Below the pieces are notes generated by a model. The model had not been told where the DNA came from and did no database searches. It saw only the letters and a list, made by a program, of their open reading frames with translations. A DNA stretch of 5,642 nt, taken from contig JAJDDS010000325.1 in assembly GCA_029260195.1 (NCBI GenBank), positions 1 through 5,642 on the forward strand. The letters are read 5' to 3'. Origin of the DNA: Phycisphaerae bacterium. GTDB taxonomy: Bacteria; Planctomycetota; Phycisphaerae; UBA1845. Made by a program: the position numbers and the translations under genes. This document shows, piece after piece, positions 1 to 5,297 of this stretch (position 1 is the first letter of the stretch; each line of letters begins with the position of its first letter).

Positions 1-90
1 GCGAACGGGGCGCTCGCAATCAGTCTGCTCTTTTTCGCCTACGCGGGGATCACGAAGGCTTGGGAGAGCATCAGGCAGATGCTCGCTTGA
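1..90 (+). CDS. C-terminal end of an unidentified, probably membrane-associated protein (partial)
   Basis: The first 90 bases read as 29 open codons and a TGA stop in frame 1; the 5' part lies outside the window. The visible residues start with a hydrophobic stretch (LAISLLFFAYAGI, about residues 5-17) that could be most of a transmembrane helix. A short amphipathic tail ending WESIRQMLA follows. I do not recognise the family. The gene is convergent with the malic enzyme gene, and only 27 bases separate the two stop codons. The short length leaves a real chance that the open frame is accidental, but the hydrophobic helix plus charged tail and the clean stop just before the next gene favour a true C-terminus. 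Confidence 0.55.
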   Translation, partial: ANGALAISLLFFAYAGITKAWESIRQMLA

Positions 91-117
91 CGGCGAAGCG
101 GTGCGACGAGCACGACG

Positions 118-1809
118 TCAGCCCTTGAATACCGGGTAATCGGGGAACCACATGGCGTCGGCGACCGATTGGTCGATCTGGTCGGCGGGAATGCGCCGGC
201 CGACGCCACTGTCGCGGGCCTCAGCCACGACGGTCGCGGCTACGCGGGCGCTGACCGCGCGAAGCCTGGACTGATCGGGGTACAGCGATCCGGCGGCGAG
301 TTCCTCGTCAGTGACGCAATCCGCCATGGCGCGGGCGGCGGCGAGGAACATCTCGGGGGTGATCTCGTGGGCTTCCGAAACGAGTGCGCCAAGCCCGATC
401 CCGGGGAAGATGAAGACGTTATTGCCCTGTCCGATCTTGATTTCGCGATCGCGGAACTTGACGGGCGGGAAGGGGCTTCCGGTTCCGACGAGGGCGTGGC
501 CGTCGGTCCAGTGAATAGCTTCGTAGGGGGTGCACTCGGCTCTGCTGGTGGGGTTGGAGAAGGGCAAGATGATCGGTTGAGGCTCGTGCTTGTACATTTC
601 GCGAATGACGGACTCGGAGAATTTTCCGGGGGTGGCTGTGGTGCCGACGAGAACTGTGGGTTCGAAGGCGCGGACGATGTCGGTCAACGTTGCGTCGGTC
701 AGATCGGGGAGGTCGTTGCTCTTCATGACGTCGGGACTGAGAGCGAATTCCCTTTTGTGGGGATCGCTGATTTCGCGCCCCTGGTGGATGACGCCGCGCT
801 GATCGACCAGAACCTGGGCGCGGGCTATTGTGCTCGGATCGACGTCGCCGGCACGCATTTCGGCGCGAACCAGGCGGGCGATGCCGACACCGGCCGCGCC
901 GGCGCCGACGTAGAGGATGCGCTGGGCGGCGAGCGACTCGTTCTTCAGACGCATCGCAGCCAACATTCCGCCGAGCGCGACGGCAGCGGTGCCCTGGATG
1001 TCATCGTTGAAGGATGGAACGCGTTTTCGGTACCGATCAAGAACGGCGAATGCCGTGTTCTTCTTGAAATCCTCCCATTGGACCACGGCGCGCGGGAAGA
1101 CCTGTTTGACGCCCTCGACGAACTGCTCGACGAAAGCGTCGTACTCGGCGCCGCGGAGGCGCCGCCCGCGATGCCCGATGTACATGGGATCGTGGAGGAG
1201 TTCGCCGTTGTCAGTGCCGACGTCCAGGCTGATGGGGAGGCAGTGGTCCGGGTGGATGCCCGCGCCGGCCGTGTAGAGGGCGAGCTTCCCGATGGGAATG
1301 CCCATGCCGCCCGCACCCTGGTCGCCGAGGCCAAGAATTCGCTCGTTGTCCGTGACAACGATGAGGCGAACGTCGTCGCAGGGGGCGTTGCCAAGGATGT
1401 CGGCGATGCGGTCGGCGTCGTCGGGAGTCAGCCAAAGCCCTCGTGGCTGGCGAAAGATGTGGCTGAATTGCTGGCAGGCGAGCCCGACGGTCGGGGTGTA
1501 GATGATGGGCATGAGTTCGGGGAGGTTCTCGACGAGCACGCGGTAGAAAAGGACCTGATTGCGGTTCATCAGGGCGAGGAGTCCGATGAATCGCTCGAGA
1601 TCGGTGGGTTTGTGGCGGACGTGTTCGAGTTCCAGCTCGATCTGGTCCTGAATCGTCAGAACACGGGTGGGCAGCAGGCCGTCCAGCCCGAGGCGACGGC
1701 GTTCGTCGTGCGTGAACGCCAAGTCCTTATTGAGCGCGGGGTCCAGCAGGAATCGCCGTCCCGAAGTGACGGGCGCCGCGTGCGCAGCGTGCGAAAATGA
1801 AGCGGTCAT
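118..1809 (-). CDS. maeA: Malic enzyme (oxidative decarboxylating malate dehydrogenase)
   Basis: It converts L-malate to pyruvate and CO2 while reducing NAD(P)+, linking the TCA cycle to pyruvate in the cytoplasm. The 563 residues are full length and colinear with E. coli MaeA (about 565). Visible family signatures are YTPTVG (104-109) with the catalytic Tyr104; GLGDQGAGGMGIPIGK (160-175) with the catalytic Lys175; WEDF (245-248) and FNDDIQGT (267-274), supplying metal ligands Glu246, Asp247 and Asp270; the Rossmann glycine motif VGAGAAGVG (301-309); and PFSNPTSRAE (416-425), GTGSPF (442-447) and FIFPGIGLG (466-474). No key residue is missing. The ATG at 1809 is preceded by GGAG with an 8-base spacer, which supports this start. 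Cofactor preference is uncertain: Lys352 appears to align with the lysine that favours NADP in animal enzymes. The symbol is given by overall similarity to the MaeA type. Confidence 0.96.
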   Translation of the reverse strand: MTASFSHAAHAAPVTSGRRFLLDPALNKDLAFTHDERRRLGLDGLLPTRVLTIQDQIELELEHVRHKPTDLERFIGLLALMNRNQVLFYRVLVENLPELMPIIYTPTVGLACQQFSHIFRQPRGLWLTPDDADRIADILGNAPCDDVRLIVVTDNERILGLGDQGAGGMGIPIGKLALYTAGAGIHPDHCLPISLDVGTDNGELLHDPMYIGHRGRRLRGAEYDAFVEQFVEGVKQVFPRAVVQWEDFKKNTAFAVLDRYRKRVPSFNDDIQGTAAVALGGMLAAMRLKNESLAAQRILYVGAGAAGVGIARLVRAEMRAGDVDPSTIARAQVLVDQRGVIHQGREISDPHKREFALSPDVMKSNDLPDLTDATLTDIVRAFEPTVLVGTTATPGKFSESVIREMYKHEPQPIILPFSNPTSRAECTPYEAIHWTDGHALVGTGSPFPPVKFRDREIKIGQGNNVFIFPGIGLGALVSEAHEITPEMFLAAARAMADCVTDEELAAGSLYPDQSRLRAVSARVAATVVAEARDSGVGRRIPADQIDQSVADAMWFPDYPVFKG

Positions 1810-1817
1810 AATGCTAT

Positions 1818-1821
1818 CTCC
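1818..1821 (-). promoter_or_regulatory. Ribosome binding site of the malic enzyme gene
   Basis: The minus strand reads GGAG followed by eight bases (ATAGCATT) and the ATG at 1809. This is a normal Shine-Dalgarno core at normal spacing and fixes the start codon. I could not identify a convincing -35/-10 pair in the 129 bases separating this gene from the methyltransferase stop. Confidence 0.7.
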
Positions 1822-1912
1822 GAGTTGTGTGCCAATAGGAGATTCGCGGCAATCGACGTGCCAAATCGCTCCAAGTTCGATTCGCGAGGACGGCCGGAAT
1901 CGTCAGGCACGC

Positions 1913-1931
1913 GCCGGGAGAGAGCGCCGGC
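1913..1931 (-). terminator. Weak hairpin between methyltransferase and malic enzyme genes
   Basis: GCCGG at 1913-1917 can pair with CCGGC at 1927-1931 around a 9-base loop, just past the methyltransferase stop codon. No T run follows on the minus strand, so intrinsic termination is doubtful. In GC-rich sequence a five-pair stem is not unusual. Confidence 0.15.
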
Positions 1932-1938
1932 AAGCAAT

Positions 1939-2982
1939 CTACCCTTCGGACGCCGTCCTCTTCGTAGCGTCGAAGTCGACGCGCGCTCGCGGGTCCTCCA
2001 CCGTGAAGCTCGTTCCCCAGTACCGGCGGCCGGAGAAGCGTTCGGAGAGCTCGCGGTCGTAGGTCGAGTAATCGTAGTAGCGATACCTCGGGTAGAGGTG
2101 TCGGGGGAATCTCTCGATCACTTGGCTCGTCTTCCGGCACAGACATCGGATGACGTCATTGCGCAGGTCGAGGTCGATCTCCGGGCGGAACCAGCGCAGG
2201 ACCTTCAGCAGGCGGCGCACGTGACGCATCGTCGCGTCCGGCGGACTTCCGTTGAAGGTGTCGAGTTTGACGACGGTAAACCCAGCCGCTTCGACCATCC
2301 CAGCCACGTCGGACGGCGTGTATTCACGATGGTGGCGATCCATGATTCCCGGTCCAAATGCCTGCATACCGGGCGATGGATGGCGACTCCAGAGGAGGTT
2401 GTACAGACATGAGATGGCGGTCAGATTGGGTGTCGTGAGAAGTAACGGCGCGGCGTGCTTGAGCACGCGATTCGCTTCAGCCAGCATGAACATGGGGTCG
2501 ACCGCAAGGTGCTCAACGATCTCCATGACGACGGCTTGATCGAAGGTCTGATCGTCAAAGGGAAAGGGATCGCGCTCGAGGTCGACCTTGAAACACTCGA
2601 AATCGAATGGCTCTCCGGATTCGTGAACCTGCCTGGCGGGGCCGGTGTGGTTTGTGCGGTCCAGGCAGCAGATGCGATCAACGGCCAGGGCTCGGGCGTA
2701 GATGGGTGCGAGGTCTCCGCACGCGCCCATGTCGATCAGGCTTCCGCCGACGCTGGGGTCCATCCACTCGAGGCTGGCGCGATAGCGTCTGAGCTCGCCG
2801 CAAAGCAGCGATCGTTTGAGCTCTTCGTGTCCGGCGATGGGCACGATGAGATCGCGGATGGTCTGTTCCGACAGGTCTAGCTCACGCCGCATGGCGGGAT
2901 CGGCGTTCGGCCGCGCCCTTTGTCGCGTCTCGGACCCGGCGACACCGCCAAGTTTGTTGCTGGAATCCACGAGGGTGGCCAT
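1939..2982 (-). CDS. Class I SAM-dependent methyltransferase of unknown substrate
   Basis: Predicted 347-residue methyltransferase of the Methyltransf_11/23 type; its acceptor cannot be told from sequence. Positions are from the chosen ATG. Motif I is LIDMGACGD (82-90), an acidic residue plus glycine SAM loop in which Cys replaces a usual small residue. CCLDRT (105-110) resembles the post-I strand. FDQAVVMEIVEHL (147-159) is the classic motif II, LTTPN (182-186) the motif III strand, and REYTPSDVAGMVEAAGF (219-235) the usual segment before the last strands. The first 70 or so residues form a helical preface. The last 60 are unusually rich in Tyr and Arg (RYRYYDYSTYDREL) and lie outside the core fold. 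A GTG start at 3027 would add 15 residues; I prefer the ATG, but neither has a clear Shine-Dalgarno sequence. It follows the exported protease by 228 bases with no obvious functional link. Confidence 0.85.
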   Translation of the reverse strand: MATLVDSSNKLGGVAGSETRQRARPNADPAMRRELDLSEQTIRDLIVPIAGHEELKRSLLCGELRRYRASLEWMDPSVGGSLIDMGACGDLAPIYARALAVDRICCLDRTNHTGPARQVHESGEPFDFECFKVDLERDPFPFDDQTFDQAVVMEIVEHLAVDPMFMLAEANRVLKHAAPLLLTTPNLTAISCLYNLLWSRHPSPGMQAFGPGIMDRHHREYTPSDVAGMVEAAGFTVVKLDTFNGSPPDATMRHVRRLLKVLRWFRPEIDLDLRNDVIRCLCRKTSQVIERFPRHLYPRYRYYDYSTYDRELSERFSGRRYWGTSFTVEDPRARVDFDATKRTASEG

Positions 2983-3168
2983 ACCGGGATCTGCCTGATC
3001 TGCGCGCGCAGGGACCGGTCGCCACACCGACCATTCGCTCGGGCCCGCTCACGCCGGATGGTATCGGCGAACGGATGGCGCGAATTGAGGGATAAAACGC
3101 CCCCAGCCCGCGTTCGGTGGCGAGGGGTGTATCGGGGATCACCGCGTTAGCTTGGAACACGCGAACGC

Positions 3169-3182
3169 CGCGATGGATCGCG
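3169..3182 (-). terminator. Short palindrome downstream of the protease gene, possible weak terminator
   Basis: CGCGAT-GG-ATCGCG is a perfect inverted repeat 28 bases beyond the stop codon of the exported protein. A realistic hairpin would keep only the outer four GC pairs around a six-base loop. No T run follows on the minus strand, so this is a weak candidate for intrinsic termination. Nothing else stands out in the 228 bases between the two genes. Confidence 0.15.
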
Positions 3183-3210
3183 CGCCCGGCATGCCAGACA
3201 GCGCTATCCG

Positions 3211-4854
3211 TCACGGTTGACGCGCGGGCGCGCCGGCGCGCCGAGCGTTGAGCGCGGAACCGTCGAGCCGGCCAATAGCTTCGTCGATCTGGTCCGCGAA
3301 CACGACACCGTTCTCCGGGTCATCGGCAGTGAGACTTCGCAAGGCGTGCAAGTGATCAAGGGCTGCGGGGTGGTGAGTGAGGCCCAGCGCCAGCACCGAC
3401 AGTCGCGTCATAAACACGCGGGCGGTTTGGTCGCGGTGCGAGCGGTAAGTCCAGTTCGCCCCGCGCGTGGTCCAGGTCGCAGGGTCCGTCCCGGCGATCA
3501 GGAAGGCAAGCGCGGCGCCGTCCGTCTCGTGCGACGCCAGCCGCCCAAGCGCGAGGAAGCTCTCGGTCAACGCTGCGAATCCGCCGAAGGACAATTCACC
3601 TGCTGCACTGTCGATCAAGTCCATGAGCGGTCCGCAAGATCGCGCGTCGCCGGTAAACCCGAGCATGCGAACGACGTTCTGATGATAGCCCTCCGCGGCC
3701 GGACCATCGAGCATCGCGAGCAGATGGTCGGTGGCGTCGTCGTGCATGTGATCGATGACTGCCGTGGGAACACCAGCGATGTACTGCTTGCCTGCGAGGC
3801 GGTGGAGCCATTGCGGCAGCGATTCAGCCGCTGTCTTCGCGAGTTGATCGATTCGCGCCGACGGAGTCGAAAGCATCGCGACCTTGGCGAATCCGCTGGG
3901 CGTGTCGGAAAGAAACGCAGCGCGCTCGGCGGCGTTGACCGCGTTGGTGTCCACCTCGAATGAGTGCATGACGTTTCGCGGGCATCCGTCGCGGTGGGCC
4001 AACCCCTGGACGTGGCCCCACTCGTGCGCCCAAACGTCTGCCGCGGCGATCGTGGTGATAACCAAGGACCCCCCCGATGTGGCACACCCGAGCACGATGC
4101 TGAAATCACCGTCGGCGGGGACACCGCAGACCCCGACCATCATGTCGACAATCTTCACGTCCTGCAGTTCGGCGAACACGGCATCGAGCTGCGACTCAGC
4201 CGTCAGTGACGCGCCGCCGGCGGTGAATAAGGCGGTATTGCCGTCGCGCGCGAACGTAGTGTCGGTGGCGACATCGGCGCATTGGGTCTCAGCCGACTGC
4301 AGGATCGCCCCGGCGTCGGCGAATTGCGCGTCAATCTGGGAGTCGGAGAAACTGACGTCCGCGTGCCGGGCAACCGTCAGCGAGAACGTAAACGCAGTAT
4401 CGGGATCCTCAACGATGATGGGATCCGTATCGCTCGATCCGCCGTCCGTGTTCGGATTGGCGTCGCAGAAGCCGACGAAATGCGTCTCGTCGAAGTCCGA
4501 GCACCCGTCTCCATCGCTGTCGATCGGGTTTTCCGGCGTGTCGTTGGGATTGAGCGGGTCGGACCCCGGGATCCCGGTCTGTTCCTGCTCGTCGGAAAAC
4601 CCGTCGCCGTCACTATCGAGCGCGGTGGACGTGTTGTCGTTGGTGTTCGTGTCGTTGTCGGTGTTATCGTCGATGCTGCTATCGCCGCCGTTGTCGTTCA
4701 CGGTCGTGCCGCCGTCATCGTTGGTGTTCCCGGTCTCGGCGCCGTTGTCGTTGTCGTTGAGGAATCCGAACGGTGCTGAATTGGTGCAGCCGGCGCCGGC
4801 CAGCAGCGTCGCCGAGGCCAGCAGGCATGTGAACATCGAGGTGCGGCGTCGCAT
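3211..4854 (-). CDS. Exported (probable lipoprotein) metzincin-like zinc metalloprotease with TSP3 and HEAT-like repeats
   Basis: The 547 residues have several regions. Residues 1-23 are an export signal (RRR, hydrophobic core, LLAGAGC), with Cys23 the possible lipidated residue; Gly at -3 is not the best lipobox. Residues 33-76 are an Asn/Asp/Thr/Gly linker. Residues 80-123 hold two thrombospondin type 3 calcium motifs (DSDGDGFSDEQE and DSDGDGCSDFDE). A globular domain carries HEWGHVQGLAH (277-287), the HExxHxxGxxH zinc signature with Glu278 as catalytic base, then NVMH with Met296 nine residues on, fitting a matrixin-like Met-turn. Residues 370-530 look like HEAT-type helical repeats (VVRMLGFTGD, FLALGRLASH, SVLALGLTHH), suggesting protein binding. 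It probably acts at the outer envelope or surface. The ATG at 4854 follows AAGGAGGA and immediately precedes the signal peptide; the open frame extends 36 codons further, but that extension would bury the signal. Substrate is unknown. Confidence 0.85.
   Translation of the reverse strand: MRRRTSMFTCLLASATLLAGAGCTNSAPFGFLNDNDNGAETGNTNDDGGTTVNDNGGDSSIDDNTDNDTNTNDNTSTALDSDGDGFSDEQEQTGIPGSDPLNPNDTPENPIDSDGDGCSDFDETHFVGFCDANPNTDGGSSDTDPIIVEDPDTAFTFSLTVARHADVSFSDSQIDAQFADAGAILQSAETQCADVATDTTFARDGNTALFTAGGASLTAESQLDAVFAELQDVKIVDMMVGVCGVPADGDFSIVLGCATSGGSLVITTIAAADVWAHEWGHVQGLAHRDGCPRNVMHSFEVDTNAVNAAERAAFLSDTPSGFAKVAMLSTPSARIDQLAKTAAESLPQWLHRLAGKQYIAGVPTAVIDHMHDDATDHLLAMLDGPAAEGYHQNVVRMLGFTGDARSCGPLMDLIDSAAGELSFGGFAALTESFLALGRLASHETDGAALAFLIAGTDPATWTTRGANWTYRSHRDQTARVFMTRLSVLALGLTHHPAALDHLHALRSLTADDPENGVVFADQIDEAIGRLDGSALNARRAGAPARQP
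3227..3242. repeat. 16-base perfect palindrome (two adjacent GGCGCGCC units)
   Basis: GGCGCGCC occurs twice back to back, so the whole 16-mer is its own reverse complement. It lies inside the last ten codons of the exported protease gene, encoding part of the RRAGAPARQP tail. It may be only a GC-rich coincidence, or a hairpin at the mRNA end that contributes to termination or stability. Confidence 0.5.
3994..4026 (-). other. Zinc-binding active site HExxHxxGxxH of the protease
   Basis: The eleven codons encode HEWGHVQGLAH. The three histidines are the expected zinc ligands and the glutamate the general base, as in metzincins. The downstream NVMH supplies the probable Met-turn. All key residues are intact, so the protein is predicted to be an active peptidase rather than a degenerate one. 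Confidence 0.85.
4486..4617 (-). other. Two thrombospondin type 3 calcium-binding repeats
   Basis: Residues 80-123 of the exported protease contain two DSDGDGxSDxxE units spaced 32 residues apart, separated by a Pro/Asn segment (SDPLNPNDTPENP). In TSP3 families these aspartates bind calcium and stiffen an extracellular stalk. Here they sit between the flexible linker and the catalytic domain. Confidence 0.8.
4627..4758 (-). repeat. Low-complexity Asn/Asp/Thr/Gly linker
   Basis: Forty-four codons (residues 33-76 of the exported protease) are almost entirely Asn, Asp, Thr, Gly and Ser, with repeated NDN and TND units such as NDNDNG, NDNGGD and NDNTS. At DNA level this is an imperfect series of gac/aac triplets. 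It is likely a flexible spacer holding the protein away from the membrane after the signal sequence, and could vary in length between strains. Confidence 0.75.
4786..4854 (-). other. Signal peptide with possible lipobox
   Basis: The first 23 codons give MRRRTS, then a hydrophobic core (LLASATLLAGAG) and Cys23. Arginines followed by an Ala/Leu core and G-C fit a Sec lipoprotein signal, although Gly at -3 is less common than Leu, Val or Ile. Cleavage by signal peptidase I near AGA is the alternative. Export itself is well supported. Confidence 0.75.
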
Positions 4855-4860
4855 ATCGGT

Positions 4861-4868
4861 TCCTCCTT
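4861..4868 (-). promoter_or_regulatory. Strong ribosome binding site of the exported protease
   Basis: The minus strand reads AAGGAGGA six bases before the ATG at 4854. This is almost the full anti-16S complement. It selects the ATG that directly begins the signal peptide over upstream in-frame starts such as the one at 4962. Confidence 0.85.
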
Positions 4869-5074
4869 GAAGAGCGCGGCTTGGGTATCGGTCAGCCCAT
4901 CGTGACCGGCATCGATCCACTGCCGGAGGGATATGATATCGGCACGATCGCCTCCCGGCCACACCCCGGGCGCCAAAATCGTAATTCGGTGCTGCCAGTC
5001 ATGCACAGCCCGCCGTACCCGAACTCGGAGACACAGGGGGCGGTACTCACCGACAACGTCCGGCGGAGCGACGT

Positions 5075-5080
5075 AAAAAA
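5075..5080 (-). terminator. T6 run six bases downstream of the structured element
   Basis: On the minus strand TTTTTT follows the three-way junction after the spacer TGACCC. If the preceding fold acts as a terminator stem, this run would complete it, although the six-base gap is larger than in a standard intrinsic terminator. It could end a small RNA or the transcript of the upstream repeat-domain gene, or attenuate transcription into the protease gene. Confidence 0.35.
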
Positions 5081-5086
5081 GGGTCA

Positions 5087-5168
5087 ACGGGTGGGGTGTC
5101 TCGGTTCACCGCAGTGAACCGTGTGGTCGCGACACCAAAGCCGGCCCAGGGAGGCCGACTCCACCCGT
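5087..5168 (-). ncRNA. Candidate structured RNA, three-way junction
   Basis: Read on the minus strand, four helices form without conflict. P1 pairs 5168-5161 with 5094-5087 (ACGGGTGG/CCACCCGT, 8 pairs). P2 pairs 5157-5153 with 5146-5142 (CGGCC/GGCCG, six-base loop). P3 pairs 5136-5131 with 5100-5095 (GGTGTC/GACACC, 6 pairs). P3b pairs 5120-5114 with 5109-5103 (GGTTCAC/GTGAACC, 7 pairs). All 26 pairs are Watson-Crick. P3b is capped by TGCG closed by C-G, a UNCG-class tetraloop, on the minus strand only; the plus strand would give CGCA, so the minus strand is the likely transcript. P1 and P3 abut with no unpaired base, suggesting coaxial stacking. The asymmetric internal loop in P3 (10 versus 2 bases) could be a binding site. 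It lies 130 bases after the upstream gene and 233 before the protease ATG. I do not recognise a known riboswitch family. Confidence 0.45.
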
Positions 5169-5180
5169 GTGACGTGTGAA

Positions 5181-5210
5181 AGAATACTCTCTCATGTACG
5201 GTGACGTCTG
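5181..5210 (-). promoter_or_regulatory. Weak promoter-like element upstream of the structured RNA
   Basis: TATTCT (5186-5181, minus strand) matches four of six bases of the sigma-70 -10 box and lies 12 bases before helix P1, where transcription would begin just ahead of the fold. The best -35 candidate, CAGACG at 5210-5205 with an 18-base spacer, matches only three of six. Position is the main argument; the sequence match is poor. Confidence 0.22.
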
Positions 5211-5297
5211 ATTCAGTTCAGTCCGCACCGCCCCCGATTCGGCGCAGCACCTGGGCGACGCTCGGATCGGGTCTTCGTCAGGTGACCCTGTGCATAT

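Larger units (their letters stand above)
4855..5297. other. 443-base noncoding region upstream of the protease gene
   Basis: I see no convincing gene here. An open minus-strand frame starting at TTG 5087 runs into the protease gene in a different frame, with unremarkable composition and no ribosome site, so I reject it. The region holds the candidate structured RNA (5087-5168), a weak promoter-like element just upstream of it, a T6 run (5075-5080) and the protease ribosome binding site. About 200 bases between the T6 run and that site (4870-5074) show no feature I can name. Confidence 0.6.

Noticed and set aside
169..1800. A 543-codon plus-strand open frame covering nearly all of the malic enzyme gene
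   Set aside because: It is the antisense shadow of a strongly conserved enzyme. Its translation is Gly/Val/Asp/Glu-rich with no recognisable motif, as expected from reading high-GC codons backwards.
2882..3214. A 110-codon minus-strand open frame between the protease and methyltransferase
   Set aside because: It overlaps the methyltransferase N-terminus in another frame, and its Arg-rich second half looks like a frame shadow. No motif or ribosome site supports it.
3884..4870. A 328-codon plus-strand open frame opposite the exported protease
   Set aside because: The Ser/Val/Pro-rich translation arises from the antisense of the Asn/Asp linker and TSP3 codons; the opposite strand carries signal peptide, zinc motif and a strong ribosome site.
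4855..4962. N-terminal extension of the protease to an upstream start at 4962
   Set aside because: It would place 36 non-signal-like residues before the signal peptide, whereas the ATG at 4854 has AAGGAGGA at ideal spacing.
4698..5087. A 129-codon minus-strand open frame starting at TTG 5087 and overlapping the protease start
   Set aside because: It has a rare start codon, no ribosome site, no recognisable domain, and it runs out of frame through the protease signal peptide and linker.
5087..5168. tRNA gene or CRISPR unit as an explanation of the inverted repeats
   Set aside because: The helices do not give a cloverleaf with anticodon and T-loop, and no direct repeats with spacers are present.
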